A DNA stretch of 64,000 nucleotides from contig CAWGCJ010000002.1 of the NCBI GenBank assembly GCA_963821095.1, forward strand, positions 496,001 through 560,000. Direction: 5' to 3'. Shown piece by piece: positions 43,295 through 52,311 of the stretch (positions are counted from its first letter, which is position 1; each line of letters starts with the position of its first letter). A program made the translations under genes and the position numbers. Below the pieces are notes generated by a model that made no database searches, was not told the origin of the DNA, and saw nothing but the letters and a program-made list of their open reading frames with translations. Origin of the DNA: CAVPHV01 sp963821095. Its GTDB lineage: Bacteria > Actinomycetota > Acidimicrobiia > Spongiisociales > UBA5794.

Positions 43295-44551
43295 ATGACA
43301 ACGCCCGCCACGACCAGCCGCCTCGGAAACCGCCAGTTCATCGCGCTGGTTGCCGCCATCATGGCGATGGGCGCACTTGGCATCGACCTGATACTTCCCG
43401 TGTTCGACGAGATACGGGCCCACTTCGGGTTGGCCGCAGACGCCACCGACGTCGCCCAAATCGTCACCGTCTACTTCCTCGGCATGGCCACCGGGCAGAT
43501 CTTCTACGGTCCGTTCGCCGACCGGTTTGGGCGCAAGCCGGTGTTGTACGTCGGCATGACGATCTACATGCTGGGGGCGATCGGTTCGGCCTTGGCCCCA
43601 ACGCTCTCGATCATGCTGATCAGCCGATTCGTGTGGGGCCTCGGCGCCGCAGGCCCTCGCGTCGTTGCGGTTGCTGTCGTTCGCGACGTCTACGAGGGCA
43701 AGGCCATGGCCCGAGCGATGTCGTTCATCATGGCGGTCTTCATTCTCATTCCGATTGTTGCTCCAAGCATGGGAGCGGCCATTGCGGCACTCGGCTCTTG
43801 GCAGCTCGTGTTTTGGTTCGCCGTTGCCTACACCATCGTGGTCGGGCTCTGGGCGACCCGGCTGCCGGAAACCCTCGCCGCGGAGAATCGGCGCGAGCTG
43901 CGACTGCGGCCAATGCTCGATGCCGGACGGGAGGTCATCACCAACCGACAAACCATCGGCTACACGCTGGCCATGGCCTTCCTATTTGGTGCGTTCAGCT
44001 CGTATCTGGCCAGTTCGGAGCTGATCGTCGGCGAGATCTACGGGTACCCGGGAGCCTTCCCCTTCATCTTTGGGGCCCTCGCCGCCGGGATGGGGATCGC
44101 CATGCTGACCAACACCAAACTGGTCGGCCGTCTAGGTGTCCGCGGCACCGTGCGCAGGGCCATCGCCGGCTACACCACGCTTGCGATGGGTCTGCTGGCG
44201 CTGACATTGCTGACCGACGGCACGCCGCCGTTCCTGCTCGCCATGATCGGCCTCAGCGCCGTGTTGATCATGCACGCCACGATGATCCCCAACCTGAACA
44301 CCCTCGCCATCGAGCCGCTCGGCCACATCGCCGGCATGGCCTCGGCGATCATCGGGACGATCTCACTGGCGGGTGGCGCATTGCTCGGGTCGCTCGTCGA
44401 CCGCGCCATGAATGACACGATCACCCCGCTCGTGGTCGCCTTTGTGGTCTACGGCCTGGCCGCAGCCGGCTGGGTCGCCTACGCCGAGGGCGGTCGGGTC
44501 AAGGTGGCGACTCCCGCCGCGGCACCACCCGTCGCCCGCGGCGCCGACTAG
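43295..44551 (+). CDS. Bcr/CflA-type multidrug MFS transporter
   Basis: The 418-residue protein has twelve predicted helices. IMAMGALGIDLILPVFDEI, TGQIFYGPFADRFGRKPVLYVG (motif A) and SRFVWGLGAAGPRVVAVAVVRD are typical of the DHA1 Bcr/CflA branch. It is predicted to export drugs or small metabolites by proton antiport. ATG 43295 matches the usual N terminus. A copy of the 46-bp dispersed element overlaps the stop codon. Confidence 0.87.
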   Translation: MTTPATTSRLGNRQFIALVAAIMAMGALGIDLILPVFDEIRAHFGLAADATDVAQIVTVYFLGMATGQIFYGPFADRFGRKPVLYVGMTIYMLGAIGSALAPTLSIMLISRFVWGLGAAGPRVVAVAVVRDVYEGKAMARAMSFIMAVFILIPIVAPSMGAAIAALGSWQLVFWFAVAYTIVVGLWATRLPETLAAENRRELRLRPMLDAGREVITNRQTIGYTLAMAFLFGAFSSYLASSELIVGEIYGYPGAFPFIFGALAAGMGIAMLTNTKLVGRLGVRGTVRRAIAGYTTLAMGLLALTLLTDGTPPFLLAMIGLSAVLIMHATMIPNLNTLAIEPLGHIAGMASAIIGTISLAGGALLGSLVDRAMNDTITPLVVAFVVYGLAAAGWVAYAEGGRVKVATPAAAPPVARGAD

Positions 44552-44594
44552 GAGACTGTCGAACCAACGGCATCGCGGGGTGGCACGCCTCGTG
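44549..44594. repeat. Dispersed 46-bp intergenic element, copy B
   Basis: It shares the exact end blocks TAGGAGACTGT and TGGCACGCCTCGTG with copy A at 5918-5963, at identical spacing. It begins in the stop codon of the Bcr/CflA transporter gene and lies in the convergent gap before the S9 peptidase stop. Confidence 0.6.
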
Positions 44595-44667
44595 ACAACC
44601 CCGCGCAGCGATCGCCCTGCCAACCAAACGCCTCTTCCGCCCTCCACCGGCGAGCGCGAACTGTCCG

Positions 44668-46596
44668 CTAGGCCAAGAACCGGTCGTGCCAATCGAGGAT
44701 GATCTCGAACCGGTCCTTGCGGTGCTTTGGCTTGCCGCTGCGCGAGAGTTCGTGGCCCTCGCCGGCCGGGAAGCGAACCAGCTCGGTCTCGGTACCGACC
44801 CGGCGCAGCAGTACGTAGAGCTGCTCGGCCTGCTCGATCGGACACCGATAGTCGGTCTCCGAGTGCAGGATGAGGGTCGGCGCCACCATCCGATGTGCAT
44901 AGGCCAGCGAGCTTGCCTGCCAGAGCAGATCAGCGGCTGCGGGAAGCTGCGCTTCCAGGTACATACGGTCGAACCACGGCCCGATGTCCGACGTGCCGCC
45001 GAACGAGAGCCACGAGTAGAGGCCCCGCTCCGCTATCGCCGACTTGTAGCGATGATCAACTGCGACGAGCCGCACCGTCATCATCCCGCCGTAGGACCCG
45101 CCCATCACCCCCATCCGCTCGAGGTCGAGCCGAGGAGCGACCTCAGCCGCAGCCACCGGGGCGGCAACAAGGTCACGCAGGTCCGGGGGGTTCTCCTCCT
45201 GCCAGACGCCGACCACCGCCCGCACGTAATCGGATCCGTAGCCGCTCGACCCGCGCGGATTGATCCCGATGACGCCGTATCCGGCGCCGGTGTAGACCTG
45301 GAACTCGTCGGAGAATGCGTAGCCGTACTGTGTGGCAGGTCCACCGTGGATGTTGAAGAGGACCGGTACGGACCCCTCTCCCGGCGGCAAGTACACCCAG
45401 CCTTCGACCTCGACCCCCTCGTGCTCGATCGTGAATCGCTGCGGTACTGCCAGTGTCGCATCCTGGCGGAAGCCGTCGTTGAGCGCAGTGAGTCGCCGCT
45501 CAGCTCCGTCCTCGTACCAGAACAGTTCGCCGGGATCGGTTGGATCGGTCGCGGTGAACGCAAAGGCGCTGCCGTCGCGCCGCGGGCTAACCCCGGTGAT
45601 CATCCGGTCACCGCCGAGGACATCCTCCGTCCCACCGTCGGGATAGAGCCGGATCACCCGAATACAACCCGAGTCCTCCAGGGTCGACAGGGCCGAACCG
45701 TCATCGAGCCACTGGGGCCCTCCCGGGTTGAGCGGCGGCGCAAACGTCACGAGGTTGCGATCTAGGCGCGGATACAGGGGCTCAATCGTCCCGTCGGCGT
45801 GCAGCCGATTCAGCGGTTGCACGTCTGGGTGGGCCCACCGGTCCTCCTTGCCGATGGCGTAGAGCTGACCGGAGCGGTCGTAGCTGGGCGCCCCCCAGAA
45901 ACCAACGTCGCAACGAGCGGTGAGGCCACCTCCGGCGGCGGGGACCGTCCAGATCTGCCCGCCCTCGTCGAGACCCCTGCTCTCATGGCGAGCACTCGAG
46001 AACGCAATCTCGCTGCCGTCGGTATTCCAAACGATCTCTGCCTCGTTGAAGTCACCTGGGGTCAGGCAGATCGCCTCGTTGCTGGCGGACGGGTCAACCA
46101 GGTAGATGTGCTGCCGCCGATCTCCCACCCAGCCTTGATCGTCGAAACGGTACGGCAGCGTGGTGATCCGGCGTGGCCGGCGAGCCCGCTCTTCGTCGTC
46201 GAGGTCCGCCAGTGCGTCGATCCAGGTCGCGGCCACAATCGCAAGGCGGAAGCCGTCAGGAGACCAGGCGATCTGGCTCACGCCGAGCGAGTAGTCAGTG
46301 ATGGTTTCCGCCTCACCGCCCGCCAGGGGAAGGATGGCCAGCTGCGGCTTCGCCTTGTCGTCATCGACCTTGCGGATGAATGCCAGCCGGGTGCCGTCGG
46401 GCGACCAACGCGGTGCAACATCGGTCGGGCCCGCAGTGAGCGGCCGGGCCGCATCGCCGTCCCAGAGCCAGATGCGCCGAACATACCGGTCGCCTTCGAG
46501 GTCCATCTGCGTGACGACAAAGGCCACCTGAGAACCGTCGGGGTGGATCCTGGCGTCGGACGGCGTCCGGTAGTCGCCAAGCTGCTCTGGTCTCAT
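44668..46596 (-). CDS. S9-family prolyl oligopeptidase/acylaminoacyl peptidase
   Basis: The 642-residue product has an N-terminal beta-propeller (WD40-like TolB repeats, residues about 10-390) and a C-terminal alpha/beta hydrolase. The catalytic triad is Ser501 (GGSYGG), Asp582 (SETDYRCP) and His615 (GEGHELS). No signal peptide is seen, so it is probably cytosolic and trims short peptides. AAGGGAAGGAAC just before ATG 46596 supports the start. Confidence 0.9.
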   Translation of the reverse strand: MRPEQLGDYRTPSDARIHPDGSQVAFVVTQMDLEGDRYVRRIWLWDGDAARPLTAGPTDVAPRWSPDGTRLAFIRKVDDDKAKPQLAILPLAGGEAETITDYSLGVSQIAWSPDGFRLAIVAATWIDALADLDDEERARRPRRITTLPYRFDDQGWVGDRRQHIYLVDPSASNEAICLTPGDFNEAEIVWNTDGSEIAFSSARHESRGLDEGGQIWTVPAAGGGLTARCDVGFWGAPSYDRSGQLYAIGKEDRWAHPDVQPLNRLHADGTIEPLYPRLDRNLVTFAPPLNPGGPQWLDDGSALSTLEDSGCIRVIRLYPDGGTEDVLGGDRMITGVSPRRDGSAFAFTATDPTDPGELFWYEDGAERRLTALNDGFRQDATLAVPQRFTIEHEGVEVEGWVYLPPGEGSVPVLFNIHGGPATQYGYAFSDEFQVYTGAGYGVIGINPRGSSGYGSDYVRAVVGVWQEENPPDLRDLVAAPVAAAEVAPRLDLERMGVMGGSYGGMMTVRLVAVDHRYKSAIAERGLYSWLSFGGTSDIGPWFDRMYLEAQLPAAADLLWQASSLAYAHRMVAPTLILHSETDYRCPIEQAEQLYVLLRRVGTETELVRFPAGEGHELSRSGKPKHRKDRFEIILDWHDRFLA

Positions 46597-46677
46597 GTTC
46601 CTTCCCTTCGCGCGTGCGGCAGTCCAGACAGTACCGCTCAATCGGGCGATGTAATCTGCCCGCTACGCTCGCTCACT

Positions 46678-47127
46678 ATGCGTCGCTTCATCGCTGCCGG
46701 TTTTGGCGTCGGGCTCATCCCCCGACGGATCTGGGAAAGTGACAACGGCGCGGGCACCTTCGGCGCCGTCCTCGCCGGGATCATCGCTTTCGTGCTCATT
46801 CCGCTCGGTCTCTGGGCCCACGTGGCGGCAACCATCATCGTGATCGGGCTTTCGCTGTGGTCACCGGCCCCGTTCCTCGCCGAGGACAAGGACCCCGGTT
46901 GGATCACCATCGACGAGGTGGCCGGCGCGATGCTGGCGGTGACCGGCCTGGTCGGTTGGCCCTGGGTCGTCGCCTGGGTAATCGCCCGTCTCGCCGACAT
47001 CTTCAAGGTGCTCCCCGGCGTCCCCCAAGCCGAACGACTCCCCGGCTCCCTCGGCATCACCGCCGACGACCTCGTCGCCGGCCTCTACGGCCTCGCCGCC
47101 GGCTGGATCCTCACCTGGATCATGTGA
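46678..47127 (+). CDS. pgpA: Phosphatidylglycerophosphatase A
   Basis: The 149-residue membrane enzyme has GTFGA near the N terminus and the PgpA hallmark KDPGWITIDEVAGAM. Three to four hydrophobic segments follow. It removes phosphate from phosphatidylglycerophosphate to make phosphatidylglycerol. ATG 46678 begins MRRFIAAGFGVGLIP, as expected for the family. It converges with serA, 10 bp away. Confidence 0.87.
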   Translation: MRRFIAAGFGVGLIPRRIWESDNGAGTFGAVLAGIIAFVLIPLGLWAHVAATIIVIGLSLWSPAPFLAEDKDPGWITIDEVAGAMLAVTGLVGWPWVVAWVIARLADIFKVLPGVPQAERLPGSLGITADDLVAGLYGLAAGWILTWIM

Positions 47128-47137
47128 AGAGGGTTTG

Positions 47138-48718
47138 TCACCCGAGGTGGATGTAGCGGGCGGCGGCTACTCCGTGAATGGCGAGGATGGCGGCCACGTC
47201 GGTATCGGTTAGGGATCGTTCGAGGCTGAGCCCCATCATGGCTCCACCGGCGGGATGACGTCCCACTGCCATGTCGGCAATGTTGACCCCGGTGTCGCCA
47301 AGGTAGGTCCCAACCCGCCCGATGACGCCCGGTACGTTCTCGTTCCGGATCAAGAGCATGTGGTCGGTGATCGGCAACTCGATCTCGTACCCGTCGACCT
47401 CGACGAGCACCGGACCTTTGCGGGCCATGAAGGTTCCGGCAATCGCACGCTCGGTTCCGTCGACCACACCCGCGAGCCGAATCAGCGACTGATAGTCGTC
47501 GGACTGGGCAACAGCCTCCTCGCTCACCACCAGGCCGTGCGCTTCGGCGATCAGTGGAGCGTTCACAAACGAGACAGGATCGTCGGTTACGACGCCCAGA
47601 ATGCCCTTGAGCGCTGCCAAAGCGAGGGGACGGACCGGCGAGTCGGCCAGGCGTCCCTGGGCGCACACCGCGAGCTCAATGGGCAGACCCTTGGCGAAGC
47701 CGATGAAGATGCGGCCGAGCCACTCCGCCAGCGGCAGGAACGGCTTGATGTCATCTGAAACATGCGACCCGAGATCGATGTTGACTGCGGCCAGCACCAA
47801 CTCACCCCGCAACGCGTCGGCTACGGACTCCGCCACGGAGATCCCCGCCCTGTCTTGGGCTTCCTGGGTTGATGCCCCCAGGTGGGGCGTGACAACGACT
47901 GCGGGGAGATCGAACAACGGACTCTCCGTCGTCGGTTCGACGGCAAAAACGTCGACGGCGGCGCCTCCAATGGTGCCGGCCCGCACCGCTGCGGCGAGCG
48001 CTGCCTCATCGACGATCCCGCCGCGGGCGACGTTGATCAACCGAGCCGTCGGCTTCATAGTCGCCAGCATCTCGGCGTCGACCAAACCCTCGGTGTCCTT
48101 GGTGCGCGGCAGATGGATGGTGAGGAAATCGGCCGACTCGAACACGTCGGCCAGTCCGCCGAGCTCAACCCCGAGGCGGCGCGCCCGCTCCTCGCTGACG
48201 TACGGGTCGTACGCCAGGATCCGCATCCCAAATGCCGACGCCCGTTGCGCCACCAGAGTGCCGATCCGGCCCAGTCCAACGACACCCAGGGTCTTGCCAT
48301 GGAGTTCGACCCCGTTGAAACGCTTCCGCTCCCATGAGCCCGAGCGCAAGGAGGCGTCCGCTTCAGCGATCCGACGTGCTTGGGCGAGTAGCAGCGCCAT
48401 GGTGTGCTCGGCGGCCGAGATCGTGTTGGCATTCGGCGCGTTAACGACCAGAACGCCGGCCCGAGTGGCGGCCTCGAGGTCGATGTTGTCGACACCGATC
48501 CCGGCGCGACCGACAACCTGGAGGCGGGGTGCGGCGCCGATCATCTCGGCATCGACTTGGGTGGCGGACCTCACGATGAGCCCGGCCGCGTCTGCCAACC
48601 GGGCCAGCAGCTCGGCCCGTTCGACTCCGACGGCAACATCAACGTCGCAGTCCGCTTCCATGGCGGCGATGCCGGCCGGTGCGATCGCCTCGGCGACCAC
48701 GACCTTCGGTTTGCCCAT
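47138..48718 (-). CDS. serA: D-3-phosphoglycerate dehydrogenase
   Basis: The 526-residue enzyme is the long actinobacterial form. It has an NAD domain (GVVGLGRIGTLVAQRA), the catalytic region RGGIVDEAAL and HLGASTQEAQDRA, an allosteric substrate-binding domain, and a C-terminal ACT domain (LLIRNENVPGVIGRVGTYLG). It starts serine synthesis, and ACT domains of this form respond to serine. GGAGGG upstream of ATG 48718 fixes the start. An upstream ATG at 48751 would add 11 residues and is less likely. Confidence 0.94.
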   Translation of the reverse strand: MGKPKVVVAEAIAPAGIAAMEADCDVDVAVGVERAELLARLADAAGLIVRSATQVDAEMIGAAPRLQVVGRAGIGVDNIDLEAATRAGVLVVNAPNANTISAAEHTMALLLAQARRIAEADASLRSGSWERKRFNGVELHGKTLGVVGLGRIGTLVAQRASAFGMRILAYDPYVSEERARRLGVELGGLADVFESADFLTIHLPRTKDTEGLVDAEMLATMKPTARLINVARGGIVDEAALAAAVRAGTIGGAAVDVFAVEPTTESPLFDLPAVVVTPHLGASTQEAQDRAGISVAESVADALRGELVLAAVNIDLGSHVSDDIKPFLPLAEWLGRIFIGFAKGLPIELAVCAQGRLADSPVRPLALAALKGILGVVTDDPVSFVNAPLIAEAHGLVVSEEAVAQSDDYQSLIRLAGVVDGTERAIAGTFMARKGPVLVEVDGYEIELPITDHMLLIRNENVPGVIGRVGTYLGDTGVNIADMAVGRHPAGGAMMGLSLERSLTDTDVAAILAIHGVAAARYIHLG

Positions 48719-48889
48719 CGATGATCCCTCCGGATCGACGTAGAGGATCATGATGGCACCCGGACGAGACCCGTCGGGAATCGATCGACCGGTGTGATAG
48801 GACATTCGACCCTGCGGCGTCGCCGGCGCGCCCGGTACGGTAGGTGACACAAGGGCCGCGCATGCGTCCCGTGGCCGAATGGAGGAAGC

Positions 48890-49339
48890 ATGGACGGTCC
48901 GGCTTGGCATCCGAACATCGTCGTCGTCGGCATCGACGGCTCCGACCATTCGAGGCACGCAGCCAGCGTGGCAGCATCGCTCGCCGAGAAGAACGGCTCC
49001 CACCTGCACCTGATGACGGTGGTCCGCCCCCCCGAGGGATGGTGGGGCATCGTGGGCTCACCCCCGACGCCATCTGCACTCAGCAAGACGCTGACCGATG
49101 CTCAGCGCGAGATCCTCGACTCCGTCCTGCGGGACCTCGACCTCAGCGGCGTCACCTACGAGACCATCGAGGAAATCGGTGATCCCGCCCGGATGCTCGT
49201 AGAGCATTGCACCACGGTTGGAGCGGACCTCCTGATCGTCGGCAGTCGCGGCGCAGGATTCCTCGAGCGCCTGGTCCTCGGGTCGGTTGCCAACCGGGTC
49301 GCCCACGACGCCCCCTGTCCCGTGCTGCTCGTCCCCTGA
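48890..49339 (+). CDS. Universal stress protein
   Basis: The 149-residue single Usp domain opens IVVVGIDGSDHSRHA. It keeps the ATP-binding pattern GSRGAGFLERLVLGSVANRV, so it is of the nucleotide-binding type. GGAGGAAGC upstream supports ATG 48890. The family helps survival in stress or non-growth; the exact role is unknown. It is divergent from serA. Confidence 0.9.
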   Translation: MDGPAWHPNIVVVGIDGSDHSRHAASVAASLAEKNGSHLHLMTVVRPPEGWWGIVGSPPTPSALSKTLTDAQREILDSVLRDLDLSGVTYETIEEIGDPARMLVEHCTTVGADLLIVGSRGAGFLERLVLGSVANRVAHDAPCPVLLVP

Positions 49340-49371
49340 GTGAACCCACGCCGCCACCCCGAGCACGTCGG

Positions 49372-49764
49372 ATGACATCGTCCTGCGACTGGCCCCGCCC
49401 CGGATTCTGGCGCGCCACAGGTCGCGCCATGCTGCTGCGATGCCCACGGTGCGGCGCCGGTGAGCAGTTCCATCACTGGGTGGAGATGAACGACGACTGC
49501 GCCAACTGTGGGATGCACTTCGAGCGGGTCGAGGGCTACTGGCTCGGATCCGTTGCCTTGAACCTCGGGGTCACCATGGGCCTGTTTCTTGCCGTGTTTG
49601 TCGGTCTGATGGTGATCACCTGGCCGGAGGTGCCGTGGACGACGGTGTTGATCGTCGTGGTTGCCATCACCGCCATCACTCCGATCATCTTCCACCCATG
49701 GTCGCGGACCCTTTGGCTCGTGGCCGAACGCCACGCCTATTCGCGGTCGCACCCTTACGAGTAG
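49372..49764 (+). CDS. DUF983 membrane protein with zinc-ribbon-like motif
   Basis: The 130-residue product has CPRCGAG and CANCGMHF, two CxxC pairs that can hold zinc, followed by two membrane helices (SVALNLGVTMGLFLAVFVGL and TTVLIVVVAITAITPIIF). This is the DUF983 arrangement, found in many alpha-proteobacteria and actinobacteria with no fixed function. It lies 32 bp after the universal stress gene. Confidence 0.82.
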   Translation: MTSSCDWPRPGFWRATGRAMLLRCPRCGAGEQFHHWVEMNDDCANCGMHFERVEGYWLGSVALNLGVTMGLFLAVFVGLMVITWPEVPWTTVLIVVVAITAITPIIFHPWSRTLWLVAERHAYSRSHPYE

Positions 49765-49775
49765 GTCGCCACCCG

Positions 49776-50405
49776 CTACTTGAGACCCAGCCAGGTCATG
49801 ATCAAGTCGGCGTCGAGAGTGTCGACGGTGGGGTGGGTGCCGACCGTGGTGCCGTAGCGGGCGACGCAGACGACCCGCATCCCGGCGGCAACGGCCGCAT
49901 CGGCGCCGTTCACGGAATCCTCGACGGCCAGACACTCGTGCGGGTCGACCCCGAGCCCGGCTGCGGCCGCGAGGTAGACGTCGGGAGCCGGCTTTCCGGC
50001 GGGAACCTCGTCGCCACCGACGACGACCTCGAAGTAGCGAGCGAGGCCAACAAGCTCGAGCTTCTGGCGCAGGTGATCGCCCCGACTCGATGAGGCCACC
50101 GCCAGCGGGATTCCGTAGAGCGCGAGTTCCGGCACGGTGGCCGCGGCATCGCCAAACGGCTCGAGACCCGGGTAGCCGGCCAACCTCCTGGCGTCGACCT
50201 CCGCCTGCATCTCATCCTGCTCCGGCAGTTGCGCCCGAATCGCAAAGTAGCGATAGCAGTCCGCCTCCGAGGTTCCCCGCACCGCGACAACGTCCTCATC
50301 CGTCATGACGTAACCGTGGTGGGCCAGTGCCCCGGCCCACGACGCATCGGAAAGCGGCTCGCTGTCGACGAGCACGCCATCGCAATCGAAGACGACCGCC
50401 CTCAT
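49776..50405 (-). CDS. HAD-superfamily phosphatase, beta-phosphoglucomutase-like
   Basis: The 209-residue product has the HAD motifs VVFDCDGVLVDSE (Asp7, Asp9), SSSRGDHL (motif II Ser), GKPAPDVYL (Lys) and VEDSVNG (acidic pair). The cap type matches the phosphoglycolate phosphatase/beta-phosphoglucomutase group. The substrate is not determined. ATG 50405 overlaps the SRPBCC stop as ATGA. Confidence 0.85.
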   Translation of the reverse strand: MRAVVFDCDGVLVDSEPLSDASWAGALAHHGYVMTDEDVVAVRGTSEADCYRYFAIRAQLPEQDEMQAEVDARRLAGYPGLEPFGDAAATVPELALYGIPLAVASSSRGDHLRQKLELVGLARYFEVVVGGDEVPAGKPAPDVYLAAAAGLGVDPHECLAVEDSVNGADAAVAAGMRVVCVARYGTTVGTHPTVDTLDADLIMTWLGLK

Positions 50406-50854
50406 GGACCGCCGACCACGCCGGCGACTCCGGCGACGGCCCGGGCAAGACGGGTACGCACCCACCAGCGAAACGCTGGAGCAGCCGACGGGGGCACCTC
50501 AGCGGCGTAGCGAATTTCGAGGTCGGCGGCTGGAACGCCGCCGTCCACCTCGGCGGTGACGATCACGTCGAGGCAGTGGTCCGAACCGAGCGGTATCCCG
50601 TCGATCTCACAGCGGTAGCGGTGACCGGCCCCCCATTCGGTGATGCGAAAGCGCAGGGCGTTCTTGGGATCGCCCAGTCGAGTGAACTTGATGAATACGG
50701 TGTGGCCAACATCGGGTAGTTCGGTCCCCAAGAACCCGGCGGAATGGACCGGGGCCCAGTCTTCGATCCGGGCCGGGTCCGCAACGAGGGCCCACACCTT
50801 GGCCGGATCAGCACCTCGCAACAGTCGGCCGTCGCGAACGACGACCGCGGTCAC
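50402..50854 (-). CDS. SRPBCC (polyketide cyclase-like) lipid-binding fold protein
   Basis: The 150-residue product follows the START/SRPBCC pattern: GADPAKVWALVADPARIEDWAP, DVGHTVFIKFTRLGD and FRITEWGAGHRYRCEIDG. It probably binds a hydrophobic ligand in a helix-grip pocket; the ligand is unknown. It is coupled at both ends: its start overlaps the gatB stop by four bases, and its stop overlaps the HAD start. Confidence 0.75.
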   Translation of the reverse strand: MTAVVVRDGRLLRGADPAKVWALVADPARIEDWAPVHSAGFLGTELPDVGHTVFIKFTRLGDPKNALRFRITEWGAGHRYRCEIDGIPLGSDHCLDVIVTAEVDGGVPAADLEIRYAAEVPPSAAPAFRWWVRTRLARAVAGVAGVVGGP

Positions 50855-52311
50855 GAGCCCGCCTGGGCCTTCTCTCGGATGAGGTCGGACACCATCCGGG
50901 GATCCGCCTTGCCACCGGTCGCGCGCATGACCTGGCCCACCAGAAAGCCAATCGGCTTGCCGTCGCCGGCACGAATCTTCTCAACGGCGTCGGCGTTGTC
51001 GCCGAGCACCGCTTCCACGGCGGCATCGATCACACCGGTGTCAGAGATCTGGATGAGGTCACGCCCCGCGGCGACCGTGGCAGGGTCACCTTCGCCCTCG
51101 AGCACTCCGCCCAGCACATCCTTGGCGGCCGTCGCCGATAGCTTGCCACCATCGACCATCTTCTCGAGGTCGACGAGGTGCTGCGCCTCGAGCGAGGTGT
51201 CATCCAACTCGATCCCGGTCCGCCGGGTGTAGGCAACAACTTCGCCGGTCAGCCAATTTGCGGCCGTCTTGGCGTCACCACCTGCGGCCACGGCACGCTC
51301 GAACATAGCTCCAAGCGCTTCGTCGTCGACGAGTTGACCGGTGGAAATCGCATCAACCCCGAGCGTGAGATAGCCACTGCGCCGCGCCGCAGGCAGTTCC
51401 GGAAGTGAGGCGCGGACCCGGTCCTGCCATTCGGCGTCCACCACCAGCGGCACGAGGTCGGGATCCTGGAAGTAGCGATAGTCCTCTGACTCTTCCTTGG
51501 AGCGCATCCCGGCGGTGGTGCCGGTCGCTTCGTTCCAGTGGCGAGTCTCCTGCACAACGGTGCCCCCGCCATCGAGCACGCCGATCTGGCGCTCGATCTC
51601 GAAGGCGATGGCCCGCTGCAGCGAGCGCAGCGAGTTGACGTTCTTCACTTCGGATCGAGTGCCAAATGCCTCACGCCCAACCGGCCGAACCGAGATGTTG
51701 GCGTCAAACCGCATCGAGCCCTCCTCCAGCCTGGCGTCGGAAACGCCAAGCATCCGGACAATCCGCTGCAACTCGGCTCCATAGGCCCTGGCCTGCTCGG
51801 CAGAGCGAAAGTCCGGTTCCGTGACGATCTCGACCAGCGGGACGCCGGCCCGGTTGAAATCGATCAGGGAGTGCTTGGCATCATGGATCCGGCCGCCGCC
51901 TTCCCCAATGTGGAGGCTCTTGCCCGTGTCTTCTTCCATGTGCACCCTGGTGATCCCGATCGTGGTCATCTCCCCGGCGACCTCGACTTCGATCGACCCG
52001 TTGACACAGAACGGAAGGTCGAACTGGGTGATTTGGTAGTTCTTCGGCAGGTCGGGGTAGAAGTAGTTCTTGCGATGGAACTCGGAGTAGTCGACCAGCC
52101 GGCACTGCAACGCCGCCCCAATACGCAAGATGCTCTCGATCGCCTCTTCGTTGGGGACCGGGAGGGCACCCGGCAGTCCCAGGCACACCGGACAGCAGAC
52201 CGTGTTGGGCGGAGCCCCGAAGTCCACCGCACACCCGCAGAACATCTTCGAATTGGTCTGGAGTTCGACATGGGTTTCGATGCCGATCACCGCTTCGTAG
52301 CTCGTCGTCAT
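50851..52311 (-). CDS. gatB: Asp/Glu-tRNA amidotransferase subunit B
   Basis: The 486-residue subunit has YEAVIGIETHVELQT, the zinc-type cysteines in MFCGCAVDFG and CCPVCLGLPG, FHRKNYFYPDLPKNYQ and RFDANISVRP, plus the C-terminal YqeY-like tail domain. It binds misacylated Glu-tRNA(Gln) and phosphorylates it for amidation. ATG 52311 overlaps the gatA stop as ATGA. Confidence 0.95.
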   Translation of the reverse strand: MTTSYEAVIGIETHVELQTNSKMFCGCAVDFGAPPNTVCCPVCLGLPGALPVPNEEAIESILRIGAALQCRLVDYSEFHRKNYFYPDLPKNYQITQFDLPFCVNGSIEVEVAGEMTTIGITRVHMEEDTGKSLHIGEGGGRIHDAKHSLIDFNRAGVPLVEIVTEPDFRSAEQARAYGAELQRIVRMLGVSDARLEEGSMRFDANISVRPVGREAFGTRSEVKNVNSLRSLQRAIAFEIERQIGVLDGGGTVVQETRHWNEATGTTAGMRSKEESEDYRYFQDPDLVPLVVDAEWQDRVRASLPELPAARRSGYLTLGVDAISTGQLVDDEALGAMFERAVAAGGDAKTAANWLTGEVVAYTRRTGIELDDTSLEAQHLVDLEKMVDGGKLSATAAKDVLGGVLEGEGDPATVAAGRDLIQISDTGVIDAAVEAVLGDNADAVEKIRAGDGKPIGFLVGQVMRATGGKADPRMVSDLIREKAQAGS

